From Erwinia persicina NBRC 102418 (lineage in GTDB: Bacteria > Pseudomonadota > Gammaproteobacteria > Enterobacterales > Enterobacteriaceae): 64,000 nucleotides of DNA. A program made the translations under genes and the position numbers. Location of the stretch: positions 62,001 through 126,000 of the forward strand of contig NZ_BCTN01000002.1 in NCBI RefSeq assembly GCF_001571305.1. Direction: 5' to 3'. The notes beneath the pieces were generated by a model. It worked only from the letters and a program-made list of their open reading frames with translations. It did no database searches and was not told where the DNA came from. Shown one piece after another: positions 6,659-16,847 of this stretch; the first letter of the stretch is position 1; each line of letters begins with the position of its first letter.

Positions 6659-8724
6659 CACATATTGACTTTCTCGTCGCGAAGCACTATCGGACTTTCA
6701 CGCACGGTCGGGGTATCACTGTGCAGGGCACGGCGAATGGCGAAAAACGCGGCGATAAGCATCGTCACGGCAACCAGCATAAAGAAGGCGCAGAGTCCGG
6801 CATTGATCTGATTGCTGATAACAATGGTCTGCATATCTGCCACTGTTTTTGCCGGAGCGATCACGATGCCCTGGTCAATACCTTTGCCAAATTTCTTCGC
6901 CTGGGCGAGGAAACCAATAGAGGGCTTCTCGTGGAAGATTTTCTGCCATCCGGCAGTCATTGAGGTGATAAACAGCCACACTGTCGGGATAATTGTGACC
7001 CAGGCATAGCGCTGTTTTTTCATTTTAAACAACACCACGGTACCGAGGATCAGCGCCATTGAAGCCAGCATCTGGTTACCGATACCAAATAACGGCCAGA
7101 GGGTATTAATCCCGCCGAGCGGGTCGATAACCCCCTGATAAACAAAGAAACCCCATCCTGCAACTGCCACGGCAGTGCCGATGATATTGCCTGCCCAGGA
7201 GCGGTTATTGGCCAGCGCCGGCACCATGGTCCCGGCCAGGTCCTGCACCATAAAACGACAGGCACGTGTCCCGGCGTCGACAGCGGTCAGAATAAACAGT
7301 GCTTCAAACAAAATGGCGAAGTGATACCAGAACGCCATCATCGCCCGGCTGTTAAACACGTCGGTAATAATGTGCGCCATTCCGACGGCAAAGGTGGGTG
7401 CGCCACCGGCACGCGAAAGCACCGAGGTTTCCCCCACATCGCGGGCAATGGCGCTTAACATTTCCGGTGTCACCACAAATCCCCAGCCGTTGATCGCCTG
7501 GCTGGCGCTTTCCACCGTGGTACCTATCAGCGCTGCAGGCGCATTCATGGCGAAGTAAACCCCGGGGTCGATCACTGAGGCGCAAATCAGCGCCAGGATA
7601 GCCACGAATGACTCCATCAGCATCGCGCCATAGCCGATCATGCGAATATGGCTTTCACGTTCAATCAGCTTCGGCGTAGTGCCGCTGGACACCAGCGCAT
7701 GGAAGCCGGAGATGGCGCCGCAGGCGATAGTGATAAACAGGAACGGGAACAGGCCGCCGGAAAATACCGGGCCGCTGCCATCGATAAATTGGGTCACTGC
7801 CGGCATTTTCATTTCCGGCATGGCAAAGACGATGCCAATGGCCAGGCCAACGATCACGCCGATTTTCAGGAATGTTGACAGATAATCACGCGGTGCCAGC
7901 AGCAGCCAGACGGGCAGCACCGAGGCCACGAAGCCATAAATCACCAGCACCAGCGTCAGGGTGGTGCCCTTAAGGGTAAAGAACGGGCCCCAGTAAGGGT
8001 GCAGGGCAATATCGCCCCCGTAGATAATCGCCGCCATCATCAGCACAAAACCGATCAGGGACACTTCGGCAATGTGACCCGGCCGCAGAAAACGCATATA
8101 TACGCCCATAAAAAGGGCAATCGGCAGGGTCGCTGCCAGGGTAAATAATCCCCACGGGCTGTTGGTCAGTGCCTTCACCACCACCAGCGCCAGCGCGGAG
8201 AGAATAATAATCATCACCCCCAGCGCCCCCAGCATGGTGATCACGCCGGCGAAAGCCCCTAACTCCTGTTTTGCTATCTCGCCCAGCGAACGGCCATCGC
8301 GGCGCGTGGAAATAAACAGGATGAGGAAGTCTTGCACCGCACCGGCCATCATCACCCCAATCAGGATCCACAGCGTACCGGGCAGGAACCCCATTTGCGC
8401 GGCAAGGACCGGGCCGACAAGGGGGCCGGCACCGGCGATAGCGGCAAAATGATGGCCAAACAGCACCCACTTATTGGTCGGCACATAATCGAGCCCATCA
8501 TTATTGCGTTCTGCCGGTGTCAGACGACGGTCATCGAGTTCGAAGATGCGGCGGGCAATAAACAGACTGTAAAAACGATAAGCGATGCTGTAGCAGGCGA
8601 CGGCAGCCACTACCAGCCACAGTGCGTTAACGGGCTCGCCGCGGTTGAGCGCCAGCATGGCAAAGGCGCAGGCACCGGCTAACGCCACCAGTAACCAGAC
8701 CAGCCCGGTTTTGACGTTTTTCAT
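6658..8724 (-). CDS. cstA: CstA-family carbon-starvation transporter
   Basis: A 688-residue polytopic inner-membrane protein of the CstA family. Segments such as NDGLDYVPTNKWVLFGHHFA, IACGAISGFHAL, LLAPRDYLSTFLK and VDPLGGINTLWPLFGIGNQM are near-identical to E. coli CstA and BtsT. Members import pyruvate and have been linked to peptide use; which substrate applies here cannot be read from sequence. Some segments are closer to BtsT (YjiY), so the symbol denotes the family. The start has AAGGAG at ideal spacing. The gene lies between rpfR and rnb, where E. coli has neither cstA nor btsT. It is followed by a coupled 31-residue ORF rather than a full ybdD/yjiX. Confidence 0.9.
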   Translation of the reverse strand: MKNVKTGLVWLLVALAGACAFAMLALNRGEPVNALWLVVAAVACYSIAYRFYSLFIARRIFELDDRRLTPAERNNDGLDYVPTNKWVLFGHHFAAIAGAGPLVGPVLAAQMGFLPGTLWILIGVMMAGAVQDFLILFISTRRDGRSLGEIAKQELGAFAGVITMLGALGVMIIILSALALVVVKALTNSPWGLFTLAATLPIALFMGVYMRFLRPGHIAEVSLIGFVLMMAAIIYGGDIALHPYWGPFFTLKGTTLTLVLVIYGFVASVLPVWLLLAPRDYLSTFLKIGVIVGLAIGIVFAMPEMKMPAVTQFIDGSGPVFSGGLFPFLFITIACGAISGFHALVSSGTTPKLIERESHIRMIGYGAMLMESFVAILALICASVIDPGVYFAMNAPAALIGTTVESASQAINGWGFVVTPEMLSAIARDVGETSVLSRAGGAPTFAVGMAHIITDVFNSRAMMAFWYHFAILFEALFILTAVDAGTRACRFMVQDLAGTMVPALANNRSWAGNIIGTAVAVAGWGFFVYQGVIDPLGGINTLWPLFGIGNQMLASMALILGTVVLFKMKKQRYAWVTIIPTVWLFITSMTAGWQKIFHEKPSIGFLAQAKKFGKGIDQGIVIAPAKTVADMQTIVISNQINAGLCAFFMLVAVTMLIAAFFAIRRALHSDTPTVRESPIVLRDEKVNM

Positions 8725-8871
8725 TACAGTACTCCTTGTCAGATCCGTAAGAGGGGGGACAAGTTAAACGTAATGTAAAAGAATGTTTATGAAAGTAAAT
8801 GGAATGAGAAATGTGAGGCGCAGAGAGTTTTTCTTATTCGCGGAACGCGACAGGCAGGGAGGGGAACGAAA

Positions 8872-8899
8872 AACGGGACAGCGCTCAGGCTGTCCCGTT
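8872..8899 (-). terminator. Intrinsic terminator of rnb
   Basis: AACGGGACAGC (8872-8882) and GCTGTCCCGTT (8889-8899) form a perfect 11-bp stem with a 6-base loop. On the minus strand the stem is followed by TTTTTCG, and it starts eight bases after the rnb stop codon. Confidence 0.9.
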
Positions 8900-8906
8900 A
8901 GGGATA

Positions 8907-10850
8907 TCAAACGACCGGGCGGGCGACGACGCTGCGGGTTTCCATACGCACTTCGGCGATGGTCACTTCAATCAGGTCAGTGACGCGGTACACCACTTCA
9001 CCTTTGATCTGCACAGTGCCATTTTCATTACTGCATACCAGCTCATCGCGCACGGCATGAATGAATGGCGCAGGAATAAAGGCTACCGCACCGTTATCCT
9101 GCAGGCGAACGCGCATGCCACCGCGGGAAACGTCGATCACTTCCGCGCTGAAGCGCTGGTCGGTGCCAACCGCCTTCTGCAGGAAGCGGGAGTAGAGCCA
9201 GTCACCCACATCACGCTCTGCCATACGATTCTGACGACGGCGCTCGGCCATTTTCACCGTCAGTTCATCAGCAGGACGGTGTGCCGTTTCGCCCTTAATG
9301 ATCGCTTTCAGCAGGCGATGGTTAACCATGTCGCCAAACTTACGGATCGGTGAGGTCCAGGTGGCATACGCCTCCAGACCCAGGCCAAAGTGCGGCCCCG
9401 GCGTGATGCTGACCTCGGCAAACGACTGGAAGCGGCGAATACGGCTGTCGAGGAACTGCGTCGGCAGGGTATCCAGCTCACGACGCAGCGTGCGGAAGCC
9501 TTCCAGCGTGGCGATTGCCAGCGGATCGGCGACCACCCCGTGATTTGCCAGAACAGCAGCAGCCTGCTCGGCATTCACTTCGTCGAAGCCCAGGTGAACG
9601 TTATAAATACCAAAACCAAGCTTATCGCGCAGTACACTGGCCGCGCAGATGTTGGCGAGGATCATTGACTCTTCAACAATGCGATTGGCGATGCGGCGGT
9701 GTTCAGCAATGATATCCAGCACCTCGCCTTTCTCGCCCAGCAGGAAGCGGAAGTCAGGGCGATCTTTAAACACCAGCGCATGACGCTGACGCCATACGCT
9801 GCGCGCCAGACACAGGCGGTGCAGCAGGCGGATCTGTTCAGCAATATCTTCGCTTTCCGGCTGCCAGTCACTGGCACCGTCAGTTTCCAGCCAGTCGGAG
9901 ACGTTGTCGTACACCAGCTTAGACTTGGATTCAATCCAGGCTGCAAAGAACTGAATGTCATCGCCCGGCGTACCATCAGCCGCCACCGTGACGCGGCACG
10001 CCAGCACCGGACGGCGCACGTTGGGGCGCAGAGAACAGATATCATCAGACAGCTGGCGTGGCAGCATCGGGATATTAAAACCCGGCAGGTAGTTGGTGAA
10101 CGAGCGCTCGGCGGCAATCGCATCGAGCTGGCTGCCCGCCGGCACATAGGCTGTCGGATCGGCAATGGCGATCGTCAGCTTCAGCGCACCATCGGCGGCT
10201 TCTTCCACGTACAGCGCATCGTCCATATCTTCGGTACTGGCGCTGTCGATCGTCACGAAGGTGAGGGCGGTGAGGTCTTCACGCTCAAGCTGTTCGTCCA
10301 GCATCTCTTCCGGCGTGGCCACGTCCGGCGCTTCACGCTCCAGATTATGGCGTGAAAGAGTGACCCACCACGGCGCTAAATGGTCATCAGCCGTGGTAAT
10401 AAATTCTGTGAGTTCAGCATAAAAACCGCGATCGCCTTTCAGGGGATGGCGACGCATTTCCGCAACGGCCCAGTCACCGGCCTGGAAGTCATGCTTCACA
10501 TTTCGGTCAGGACGGCACTGAATGGCGTCTCTCAGCAGCGGATGGTCAGGAATAATCGACAGGCGGTCGTCTTTCTTCTGCACACGGCCGACAAAGCGGG
10601 TCAGGAACGGTTCTATCAGCGTTTCAGGATCGGCAACTTCACGATCTTTATCAGTCTGAATAACCGCACTCACGCGGTCACCGTGCATGACTTTTTTCAT
10701 GAACGGCGGGGGAATAAAGTAGCTTTTCTGGGCATCGACTTCCAGGAAGCCGAAACCTTTTTCAGTGCCTTTTACCACACCTTCAACACGCGGCGTCTGG
10801 GAGTGGAGTTTCTCTTTAAGCTGCGCGAGCAGCGGGTTATCCTGGAACAT
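8907..10850 (-). CDS. rnb: Exoribonuclease II
   Basis: A 647-residue processive 3'-5' exoribonuclease of the RNR superfamily. N-terminal cold-shock-like RNA-binding domains precede the RNB catalytic domain, whose Mg-binding aspartates are visible at D202, D208, D210 and D211 ([16 protein letters not shown]). The S1 domain occupies the C-terminal about 80 residues. Length is nearly that of E. coli RNase II (644). The order rnb next to a PAS-GGDEF-EAL gene is conserved with E. coli except that cstA is interposed. It has its own terminator. Confidence 0.97.
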   Translation of the reverse strand: MFQDNPLLAQLKEKLHSQTPRVEGVVKGTEKGFGFLEVDAQKSYFIPPPFMKKVMHGDRVSAVIQTDKDREVADPETLIEPFLTRFVGRVQKKDDRLSIIPDHPLLRDAIQCRPDRNVKHDFQAGDWAVAEMRRHPLKGDRGFYAELTEFITTADDHLAPWWVTLSRHNLEREAPDVATPEEMLDEQLEREDLTALTFVTIDSASTEDMDDALYVEEAADGALKLTIAIADPTAYVPAGSQLDAIAAERSFTNYLPGFNIPMLPRQLSDDICSLRPNVRRPVLACRVTVAADGTPGDDIQFFAAWIESKSKLVYDNVSDWLETDGASDWQPESEDIAEQIRLLHRLCLARSVWRQRHALVFKDRPDFRFLLGEKGEVLDIIAEHRRIANRIVEESMILANICAASVLRDKLGFGIYNVHLGFDEVNAEQAAAVLANHGVVADPLAIATLEGFRTLRRELDTLPTQFLDSRIRRFQSFAEVSITPGPHFGLGLEAYATWTSPIRKFGDMVNHRLLKAIIKGETAHRPADELTVKMAERRRQNRMAERDVGDWLYSRFLQKAVGTDQRFSAEVIDVSRGGMRVRLQDNGAVAFIPAPFIHAVRDELVCSNENGTVQIKGEVVYRVTDLIEVTIAEVRMETRSVVARPVV

Positions 10851-10940
10851 AATTTCAACAGTTTTCGTGGCCTAAGAGCGGCAGACAGTTTTACGCGATT
10901 AACCGCGTCACGGCAAGTAAAAAGCCGTTACATCTACAGA

Positions 10941-10974
10941 CACAGGGCGGCCGTTTTGTGCCAGCCGCCCTGTG
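10941..10974 (-). terminator. Hairpin after ydeP
   Basis: CACAGGGCGGC (10941-10951) pairs perfectly with GCCGCCCTGTG (10964-10974), loop 12 bases. It begins four bases after the ydeP stop codon on the minus strand. No T-run follows directly, so it may be a 3'-end-stabilising or factor-assisted structure. Confidence 0.55.
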
Positions 10975-10978
10975 ATAA

Positions 10979-13285
10979 TCAGGCGATGCGTAAGCCGGTT
11001 GTCGCCGGTGACAGGCTGATTTTCACCGGCACTGACTTAGACGTCGGCGTGCCGCTGCCGTCACCAAAACTGGAGAGCGGAACCAGTGGATTGGTTTCGG
11101 GATAATAGGCCGCAAGGTTACCGCGAGGGATCGCATAGGGCACCAGCTTGAACCCGCTGACTTTGCGGGTGATACCGTCGTTCCACAGGGTTTCAATGTC
11201 CACATTATCCCCGGCGGCGAAGCCCATTCTTTCCATATCTTGCTGGTTGATAAACAGCACTTCACGCTGACCGTAAACACCACGATAGCGGTCATCGAGC
11301 CCGTAGATTGTGGTGTTGTACTGGTCATGCGAGCGCAGCGTTTGCAGTGTGAAAGGCACCTCAACATCCAGCTGCGGGAACAGGGACGCGGGCAGGCTAG
11401 CGGCGCTGAACTGGGCTTTGTTGTGCAACGTGTTGAAACGCAGTTCGGCAGCAGCGTTGCCCAAATAGAACCCGCCTTTCAGGTCACATTTGGCATTAAA
11501 ATCGCTGAATCCCGGCAAAGTAGCGGCAATATGATCGCGGATTTTGTTGTAATCACCGGCCAGCGACAGCCAGTCCACTTTCTCACTACCAAGCACCGCA
11601 TGGGCAATCCCGGCGACAATCCAGGTTTCAGAACGCTGGGTAGTAGCAATCGGTTTACCCACGCCTTCAGAGGCATGCACCATGCTGAAGGAGTCTTCCA
11701 CGGTAATAAACTGCGGGCCGCTCGCCTGGATATCCTGCTCCGTGCGGCCCAGGGTGGGCAGGATCAGGGCATCAACCGCCCCCGGGCACAGGTGGCTGCG
11801 GTTGAGCTTGGTGCTGATCTGCACGGTCAGATCGCAGCGTTTCAATGCCTCTTCGGTGCGTGGGCTGTCCGGTGCAGCAGCAGCCAGATTGCCTCCCAGC
11901 GCGATCAGCACTTTTATCTCATCACGCAGCATCGCTTCCAGCGCTTCAACGGTGTTGTGGCCGCTCTCACGGGGTGGCTCAAAGTCAAAGTGCTGCCCCA
12001 GACTGTCGAGAAACGCCTGAGAGGGTTTTTCATCAATGCCCATCGTGCGGTTACCCTGCACGTTGCTGTGTCCACGCACCGGGCACAGGCCCGCGCCTTT
12101 CTTACCTAACTGGCCGAAAAGCAGTTGCAGATTGACAATTTCGCGTACGGTATCCACCGAGTGCTTATGCTGGGTGATGCCCATTGCCCACGTGCAGATC
12201 ACCCGTTCTGAACTCTGATAAATCGCCGCCGCTTCACGGATCTGCTGTTCGCTCAGGCCCGACTGGCTGACAATATGTGACCATTCAGTGGCATCAACGG
12301 CGGCAAGGTACGCTTCCAGCCCCTCGGTTCTGGCATTGATAAATATCTCATCAAACAAACCTTTCTCACCGGCCGCCACCCGTGCACGGTGGTTTTCGGC
12401 CAGCACTTTCACCATACCGCGAACCGCCGCCATATCACCGCCGAGATTAGGCTGGTAATAAGTCGAGCTGATTTTGCCTGCCATGCTGGTGACGACTTCC
12501 AGCGGTTTCTGCGGATCGGCAAAGCGCTCCAGTCCCCGCTCGCGCAGTGTGTTAAACGTGACAATTTTCGCACCGTTATCGGCAGCATGGCGCAGGCTGT
12601 GCAGCATCCGCGGGTGGTTAGTGCCCGGGTTCTGCCCGAAGACAAAGATCGCATCTGCATGGTCAAAGTCGTCCAGGCGAATGGTGCCTTTCCCTACGCC
12701 AATACTGCGCTTCAGGCCGGTACCGCTGGCTTCATGGCACATATTTGAGCAGTCAGGGAAGTTGTTACTGCCGTTCATGCGGCCAAAGAGCTGATACAGC
12801 CATGAGGCTTCATTACTGGCACGCCCGGAGGTGTACAGCTCCATGCGATTCGGGTTATCCATCGCCTTAATATGGCGGGCGATCAGGGCGAAGGCATCGT
12901 CCCAGCTAATGGGTTCGTAGCGATCGGTGGCGCGGTTATAGCGCAGCGGTTCGGTCAGTCGGCCCTGATATTCAAGGAAATAATCACTCTGCTGACGCAG
13001 GGCGGACACGCTGTACTGGGCGAAGAAGTCTGCCCCGATATGGCGGCGGGTGGCTTCCCACGTGACGGCTTTAGCGCCATTTTCACAGAAGCTGAAGGTA
13101 CTCTTGTTATCATCCCCCCAGGCACAGCCAGGGCAGTCAAAGCCTTTCGCCTTGTTCATACGCATCAGATTGCGCATGTTTTTTAACACCTGTTTGCTGT
13201 CGAAAACAAAACGGGTGGTCGCTTCCAGTGAACCCCAGCCGCCGGCGGCAGCGTCGTATGGCTTGATGGCTTCTTTAAATTTCAT
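10979..13285 (-). CDS. ydeP: YdeP, FdhF/YdeP-family molybdopterin oxidoreductase
   Basis: A 768-residue protein of the bis-MGD molybdoenzyme superfamily (formate dehydrogenase H-like alpha subunit). It has the family's N-terminal cysteines (C51, C54 in DCPGCAWGD, then C67) and the C-terminal MGD-binding aminoacid-permuted domain (GLDDRYRGVYGQREVLF). E. coli ydeP is associated with acid resistance; the reaction is unknown. No signal peptide is visible, so it is cytoplasmic. It stands alone, with a hairpin behind it, divergent from the PTS gene. Confidence 0.92.
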   Translation of the reverse strand: MKFKEAIKPYDAAAGGWGSLEATTRFVFDSKQVLKNMRNLMRMNKAKGFDCPGCAWGDDNKSTFSFCENGAKAVTWEATRRHIGADFFAQYSVSALRQQSDYFLEYQGRLTEPLRYNRATDRYEPISWDDAFALIARHIKAMDNPNRMELYTSGRASNEASWLYQLFGRMNGSNNFPDCSNMCHEASGTGLKRSIGVGKGTIRLDDFDHADAIFVFGQNPGTNHPRMLHSLRHAADNGAKIVTFNTLRERGLERFADPQKPLEVVTSMAGKISSTYYQPNLGGDMAAVRGMVKVLAENHRARVAAGEKGLFDEIFINARTEGLEAYLAAVDATEWSHIVSQSGLSEQQIREAAAIYQSSERVICTWAMGITQHKHSVDTVREIVNLQLLFGQLGKKGAGLCPVRGHSNVQGNRTMGIDEKPSQAFLDSLGQHFDFEPPRESGHNTVEALEAMLRDEIKVLIALGGNLAAAAPDSPRTEEALKRCDLTVQISTKLNRSHLCPGAVDALILPTLGRTEQDIQASGPQFITVEDSFSMVHASEGVGKPIATTQRSETWIVAGIAHAVLGSEKVDWLSLAGDYNKIRDHIAATLPGFSDFNAKCDLKGGFYLGNAAAELRFNTLHNKAQFSAASLPASLFPQLDVEVPFTLQTLRSHDQYNTTIYGLDDRYRGVYGQREVLFINQQDMERMGFAAGDNVDIETLWNDGITRKVSGFKLVPYAIPRGNLAAYYPETNPLVPLSSFGDGSGTPTSKSVPVKISLSPATTGLRIA

Positions 13286-13527
13286 TTTTTCGCAGGCTTA
13301 TGTTGATTAATTGTTAAGAAGTTATGACTTCTTTTTGGCGATTTTGCTATCCGAACGCGCCGTTGTCTAATTGATTACAGAGATGGTGCGATAGGTGGCA
13401 TTTATCGCGAAAAATGCGAAAGTGTGAAGTTGGTCAAAAAATATTCGCTTAAACGTCTGCGTGGCGCGGGCATCGTGGTTGATGCGACGCATACTTAGCC
13501 GGTTGTCATTACAGCGGGAGAGTCCTG

Positions 13528-15117
13528 ATGAAAGAGTTTGCCAGTAAGATCCATGCCTTCGGCAAAGCCCTGATGATGCCGATTTCCGTCATTGCCGCCG
13601 CCGGTATTTTTCTGGGCGTGGCGGCGGCGCTGCAGAACCCGGTGATCACCGGGGAGACGTTTGCCAGTATGCAGGTACCCCAACTGGTGATTGGGTTTAT
13701 CCGCAAAGTGGCCGGTGCGCTGTTTGCTAACCTGCCGCTGTTCTTCGCCGTTGCCAGTGCCATTGGTCTGGCGAAGGCGGAAAAGCCCACGGCGGCGTTT
13801 GCGTCGGTGATAGGCTTTATTGCTCTGCATGTCGGTATCAGCGCCACGCTGGGTGCCCGCGGGCTGACCGCGGCCACCACCACCGCCGCCGCGCTGCAAC
13901 AGCAGGGGATGGATCAGACCGCCGCAATGATGACCTCGGCGGAATATATCCAGATGCTGGGGATTTTCACTTACAACATGAGCGTGCTTGGCGGGGTAAT
14001 CGCTGGCCTGGTGACGGTCATGATCCACAATCGCTGTTATACGATCCAACTGCCGGCAGCGATTGCTTTCTTCGGCGGGCGGCGGTTTGTGCCGATCGTT
14101 ACCGTGCTGGTGCTGCCCCTGATCGGCGTGCTGCTGGCACTGATCTGGCCCACCATTGGCGCCGGCATTGCCTGGGTGGGAGAGCTGATCGGCAAAAGCG
14201 GCCAGTACGGCGCCTTTCTCTATGGCACCAGTGAACGGCTACTGATCCCGACCGGTCTGCACCATATTTTGAATGAAACGGTGCGCTTTACCCCCATCGG
14301 CGGTATTGCAACGGTAGACGGGCAGACCATTGTGGGCGCGCTGAATATTTTCAATACTTCACTCACCCATCCCGGATCGGTGCCGGATGCGACGGTGCAG
14401 GAAGCCACGCGTTTTCTGGCCCAGGGGAAAATCCCGGTAATGATGTTTGGCCTGCCTGCGGCCGCGCTGGCGATGTACCACTGCGCCCGGCCGGAACATA
14501 AGCAGCGAGTCAAGGCACTGGTGCTTGCCGGGGCGCTGACCTCTTTTACTACCGGCATTACTGAGCCACTGGAATTCTGCTTTATTTTCGTGTCGCCGGT
14601 GCTCTATCTCTTCCATGCCCTGTTGAGCGGGCTGTCGTTTATGCTCATGTCGCTGATGCACCTGATGATTGGCAATGTCCAGGGGGGGGCGATTGACCTG
14701 GTGGTGTTCGGGATCCTCGGCGGCAGTAAAACGGCGTGGTGGTGGAGCGTCGGGCTGGGGCTGATTTATGTGCCGATTTACTATTATGGTTTCCGCTTTA
14801 TCATTCTGCGCATGAGGGTGGAGACGCCGGGCCGCGAGTCGGATGAGGCCCTACCGCAGGTTAGCGTCACGGCGGATGAACGTACCCGGGTGATCATCAG
14901 CGGACTGGGCGGCGAGGGCAATATCGAGGACGTTGACTGCTGCTTTACGCGTCTGCGGGTGAAGGTAAAACAGATGAATGAAGTCGTCGATCAGACGCTG
15001 ATGACGACCGGTGCCAACGGTGTTAATCGCGTCAGCGACCACGACGTGCAGGTGATTTATGGCCCGCAGGTAGAAAAAATCGCGAATGACGTCAAAAGTG
15101 CGTTAGGGATGTCCTGA
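13528..15117 (+). CDS. PTS glucose-family EIICB permease (MalX/GlvC-like)
   Basis: A 529-residue inner-membrane sugar phosphotransferase permease. The N-terminal about 430 residues form the EIIC transport domain with ITEPLEF, LLIPTGLHHIL and AMYHCARPEH motifs characteristic of the glucose-maltose-glucoside group. A C-terminal EIIB domain carries the phosphorylation cysteine in CCFTRLRV (two adjacent cysteines; the second aligns with the usual CITRLR site). EIIA must come from elsewhere, usually Crr. The best overall resemblance by eye is MalX. There is no glycosidase, phosphatase or regulator beside it, so the substrate is unknown. The ribosome site is CGGGAGAG. Confidence 0.85.
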   Translation: MKEFASKIHAFGKALMMPISVIAAAGIFLGVAAALQNPVITGETFASMQVPQLVIGFIRKVAGALFANLPLFFAVASAIGLAKAEKPTAAFASVIGFIALHVGISATLGARGLTAATTTAAALQQQGMDQTAAMMTSAEYIQMLGIFTYNMSVLGGVIAGLVTVMIHNRCYTIQLPAAIAFFGGRRFVPIVTVLVLPLIGVLLALIWPTIGAGIAWVGELIGKSGQYGAFLYGTSERLLIPTGLHHILNETVRFTPIGGIATVDGQTIVGALNIFNTSLTHPGSVPDATVQEATRFLAQGKIPVMMFGLPAAALAMYHCARPEHKQRVKALVLAGALTSFTTGITEPLEFCFIFVSPVLYLFHALLSGLSFMLMSLMHLMIGNVQGGAIDLVVFGILGGSKTAWWWSVGLGLIYVPIYYYGFRFIILRMRVETPGRESDEALPQVSVTADERTRVIISGLGGEGNIEDVDCCFTRLRVKVKQMNEVVDQTLMTTGANGVNRVSDHDVQVIYGPQVEKIANDVKSALGMS

Positions 15118-15205
15118 GCAGCCGGGTATGATGTCCGCTGAAGAATGGCGCTAACCTGCCGATAATATTGCGTAAATCTGATTACGCGGACAGGATACGG
15201 GTGAC

Positions 15206-15928
15206 ATGGACACGATGAAAACGACGGCGGTACTGCTGTTGCCGCTGCTGCTGCTTGCTGGCTGTCAGCAAGAGGAAGATGAAGGCATTGCCAGGAAAAT
15301 CAGGAATCTGTCTTATCTTTATCAGTTTGAGGCCATCCCCGGAAAACTGAAGAGCACCCATCAGACGATTTTCGAAGATAACGGTGAAAAGCGTTATGAC
15401 GGGGTGTTTAATTTCGATAAAAACGGCTGCGTGACGGATTTTGAGGTCACTAATCTCGATATCGGCAGTATCAGCGCACGGCGGGAGAAAGACCAGCTCG
15501 TCGGAGAAGAAAATGGTAAACCCCTGGTGCTTAAACTGGACAGCGAGTGCAACGTGCTGTCCAAAACCAGCGGAAATTTTACCATTGATATCGCCTACAA
15601 TAAGCAGGGCCTGATTTCCGGGCTCTCCTCCCCCCAGTCCGATTTCCGCGTCGAACTAACCTATGATGCACAGGGCCGCCCGACAGGACAGAAAGCGTTC
15701 AGCGGCGATCGTCAGATTTCAGAAGGCGTACAAAAATACGCGTCAGACGCCGGTGATAAACCCTCTGATGCCGTCACGAAAAGCACAACGCCGGACGGCA
15801 CCCGGCAGACCACCACCCGCTGTGAGTATCAGCAGGCCGTGCCTGTCAGCTGCATGTTCACGGTGAAAACGTCCACAAGTGACACGGTGACGGAACGCCA
15901 TGCAAAGCTGGCCAGTGAGTTTTATTAA
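15206..15928 (+). CDS. YnfC-family (UPF0257) lipoprotein, copy 1
   Basis: A 240-residue predicted lipoprotein with a lipobox LLAGC (Cys20). The C-terminal part has the CEYQQAVPVSC cysteine pair and a final EFY, in the manner of E. coli YnfC (236 residues, ending DYY). The function of the family is unknown. It is the first of two tandem paralogues that share signal peptide, the FEAIPGKLKSTHQT block and the CEYQQ region. AGGA precedes the ATG. Residues after the lipidated Cys (QQEED) do not show the inner-membrane Asp+2 signal, so outer-membrane sorting is likely. Confidence 0.8.
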   Translation: MDTMKTTAVLLLPLLLLAGCQQEEDEGIARKIRNLSYLYQFEAIPGKLKSTHQTIFEDNGEKRYDGVFNFDKNGCVTDFEVTNLDIGSISARREKDQLVGEENGKPLVLKLDSECNVLSKTSGNFTIDIAYNKQGLISGLSSPQSDFRVELTYDAQGRPTGQKAFSGDRQISEGVQKYASDAGDKPSDAVTKSTTPDGTRQTTTRCEYQQAVPVSCMFTVKTSTSDTVTERHAKLASEFY

Positions 15929-15977
15929 CAGCAAGCCCGCTCATCGGGATACGGTTTTGCACACAAATACGGGCTAA

Positions 15978-16001
15978 GACATCATCATAGTGGGCATCAA
16001 A
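15978..16001 (+). repeat. Duplication footprint: displaced copy of the LysR gene start
   Basis: GACATCATCATA followed by GTGGGCATCAAA repeats the sequence at 16836-16859, where GACATCATCATA is followed by ATGGACATTAAA, the first codons of the LysR gene. This relic lies between the two lipoprotein genes and marks the end of the segment that was duplicated in tandem. Confidence 0.65.
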
Positions 16002-16049
16002 AGGCATCATTATGAATAAAAATGACTAAACTGACAGGAATCACACTGT

Positions 16050-16793
16050 ATGGATATGATGAAGACAACGCTGGCGCTGCTGTTGCCTGTGCTGCTGCTT
16101 ACCGGCTGTAAGCATGAAGAAACCCGAGGCGTATCGACAACGGTCAGAAATATGTCGACGCTTTTTCTCTTCGAACCCATCCCCGGAAAGCTGAAAAGCA
16201 CCCATCAGACGTTGTCCGGTGCCAGCGGTGAGAAAGAGCACGAAGTCACGGCCCGCTTCGACCAGCAGGGCTGTCTCACCGATGTTGACGTGACCAGCCT
16301 CTACTTAATTAACGACCGCAAAATCCACTCGAACACCAGCCTGCGCCGGGACAAAGATACGCTGGTCGGTGAGGAGAACGGTAAACCGGTATTGATGAAA
16401 CTGGACGACAAGTGCAACGTTGTATCAAAAACCCGCGGCGATTCTACGCTGGACATCCGTTACAACGACCGTGGGCTGATTTCAGCTTTTTCGTCCACCC
16501 CGGATCCTCTGCGCATTGACATCACCTACGACGAGCAGGGGCGAATGGCCAGGCGGAATATGAGGGAAGGGGCTCGTCTGATCAGCGATGACAAACAGAC
16601 ATTTGCTCAGGCACAGGCGGATAAACTGCTGGATGGGGTGTTGATCACCACCTACCCGGCCTCGACCAGAGAAATCACCACGCGCTGTGAGTATCAGCAG
16701 GGCGTTCCCACTTCCTGCCGCTATACGATTAAAACCACGCCCGGTGATACCATCATTGAACGCCGGTCGACGCTGGTCAGTGAATTTTATTAG
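16050..16793 (+). CDS. ynfC: YnfC-family (UPF0257) lipoprotein, copy 2
   Basis: A 247-residue paralogue of the preceding gene, with the lipobox LLTGC (Cys20), the EPIPGKLKSTHQT block, the CEYQQGVPTSC cysteine pair and a terminal EFY. The two proteins are clearly homologous along their whole length but diverged, so the duplication is not recent. The start has GACAGGA upstream, also present before copy 1. It lies 54 bases before a LysR gene on the same strand. Function unknown; probably an envelope lipoprotein. Confidence 0.8.
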   Translation: MDMMKTTLALLLPVLLLTGCKHEETRGVSTTVRNMSTLFLFEPIPGKLKSTHQTLSGASGEKEHEVTARFDQQGCLTDVDVTSLYLINDRKIHSNTSLRRDKDTLVGEENGKPVLMKLDDKCNVVSKTRGDSTLDIRYNDRGLISAFSSTPDPLRIDITYDEQGRMARRNMREGARLISDDKQTFAQAQADKLLDGVLITTYPASTREITTRCEYQQGVPTSCRYTIKTTPGDTIIERRSTLVSEFY

Positions 16794-16847
16794 CAGCAGC
16801 CCGGCCGGCGGCGCACGCGTTCGCACACTAACGAAGACATCATCATA

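Noticed and set aside
8725-8870. Repeated ACATT motif upstream of cstA as a possible LytTR (BtsR/YpdB-like) target
   Set aside because: The repeats are short, unevenly spaced and in AT-rich sequence; they do not fit a binding motif I can state.
9699-10355. 218-residue frame antisense to rnb
   Set aside because: Shadow of the conserved rnb catalytic region; no ribosome site or family features.
11240-12109. 289-residue frame antisense to ydeP
   Set aside because: Overlaps a conserved molybdoenzyme gene throughout; composition is that of a mirror frame.
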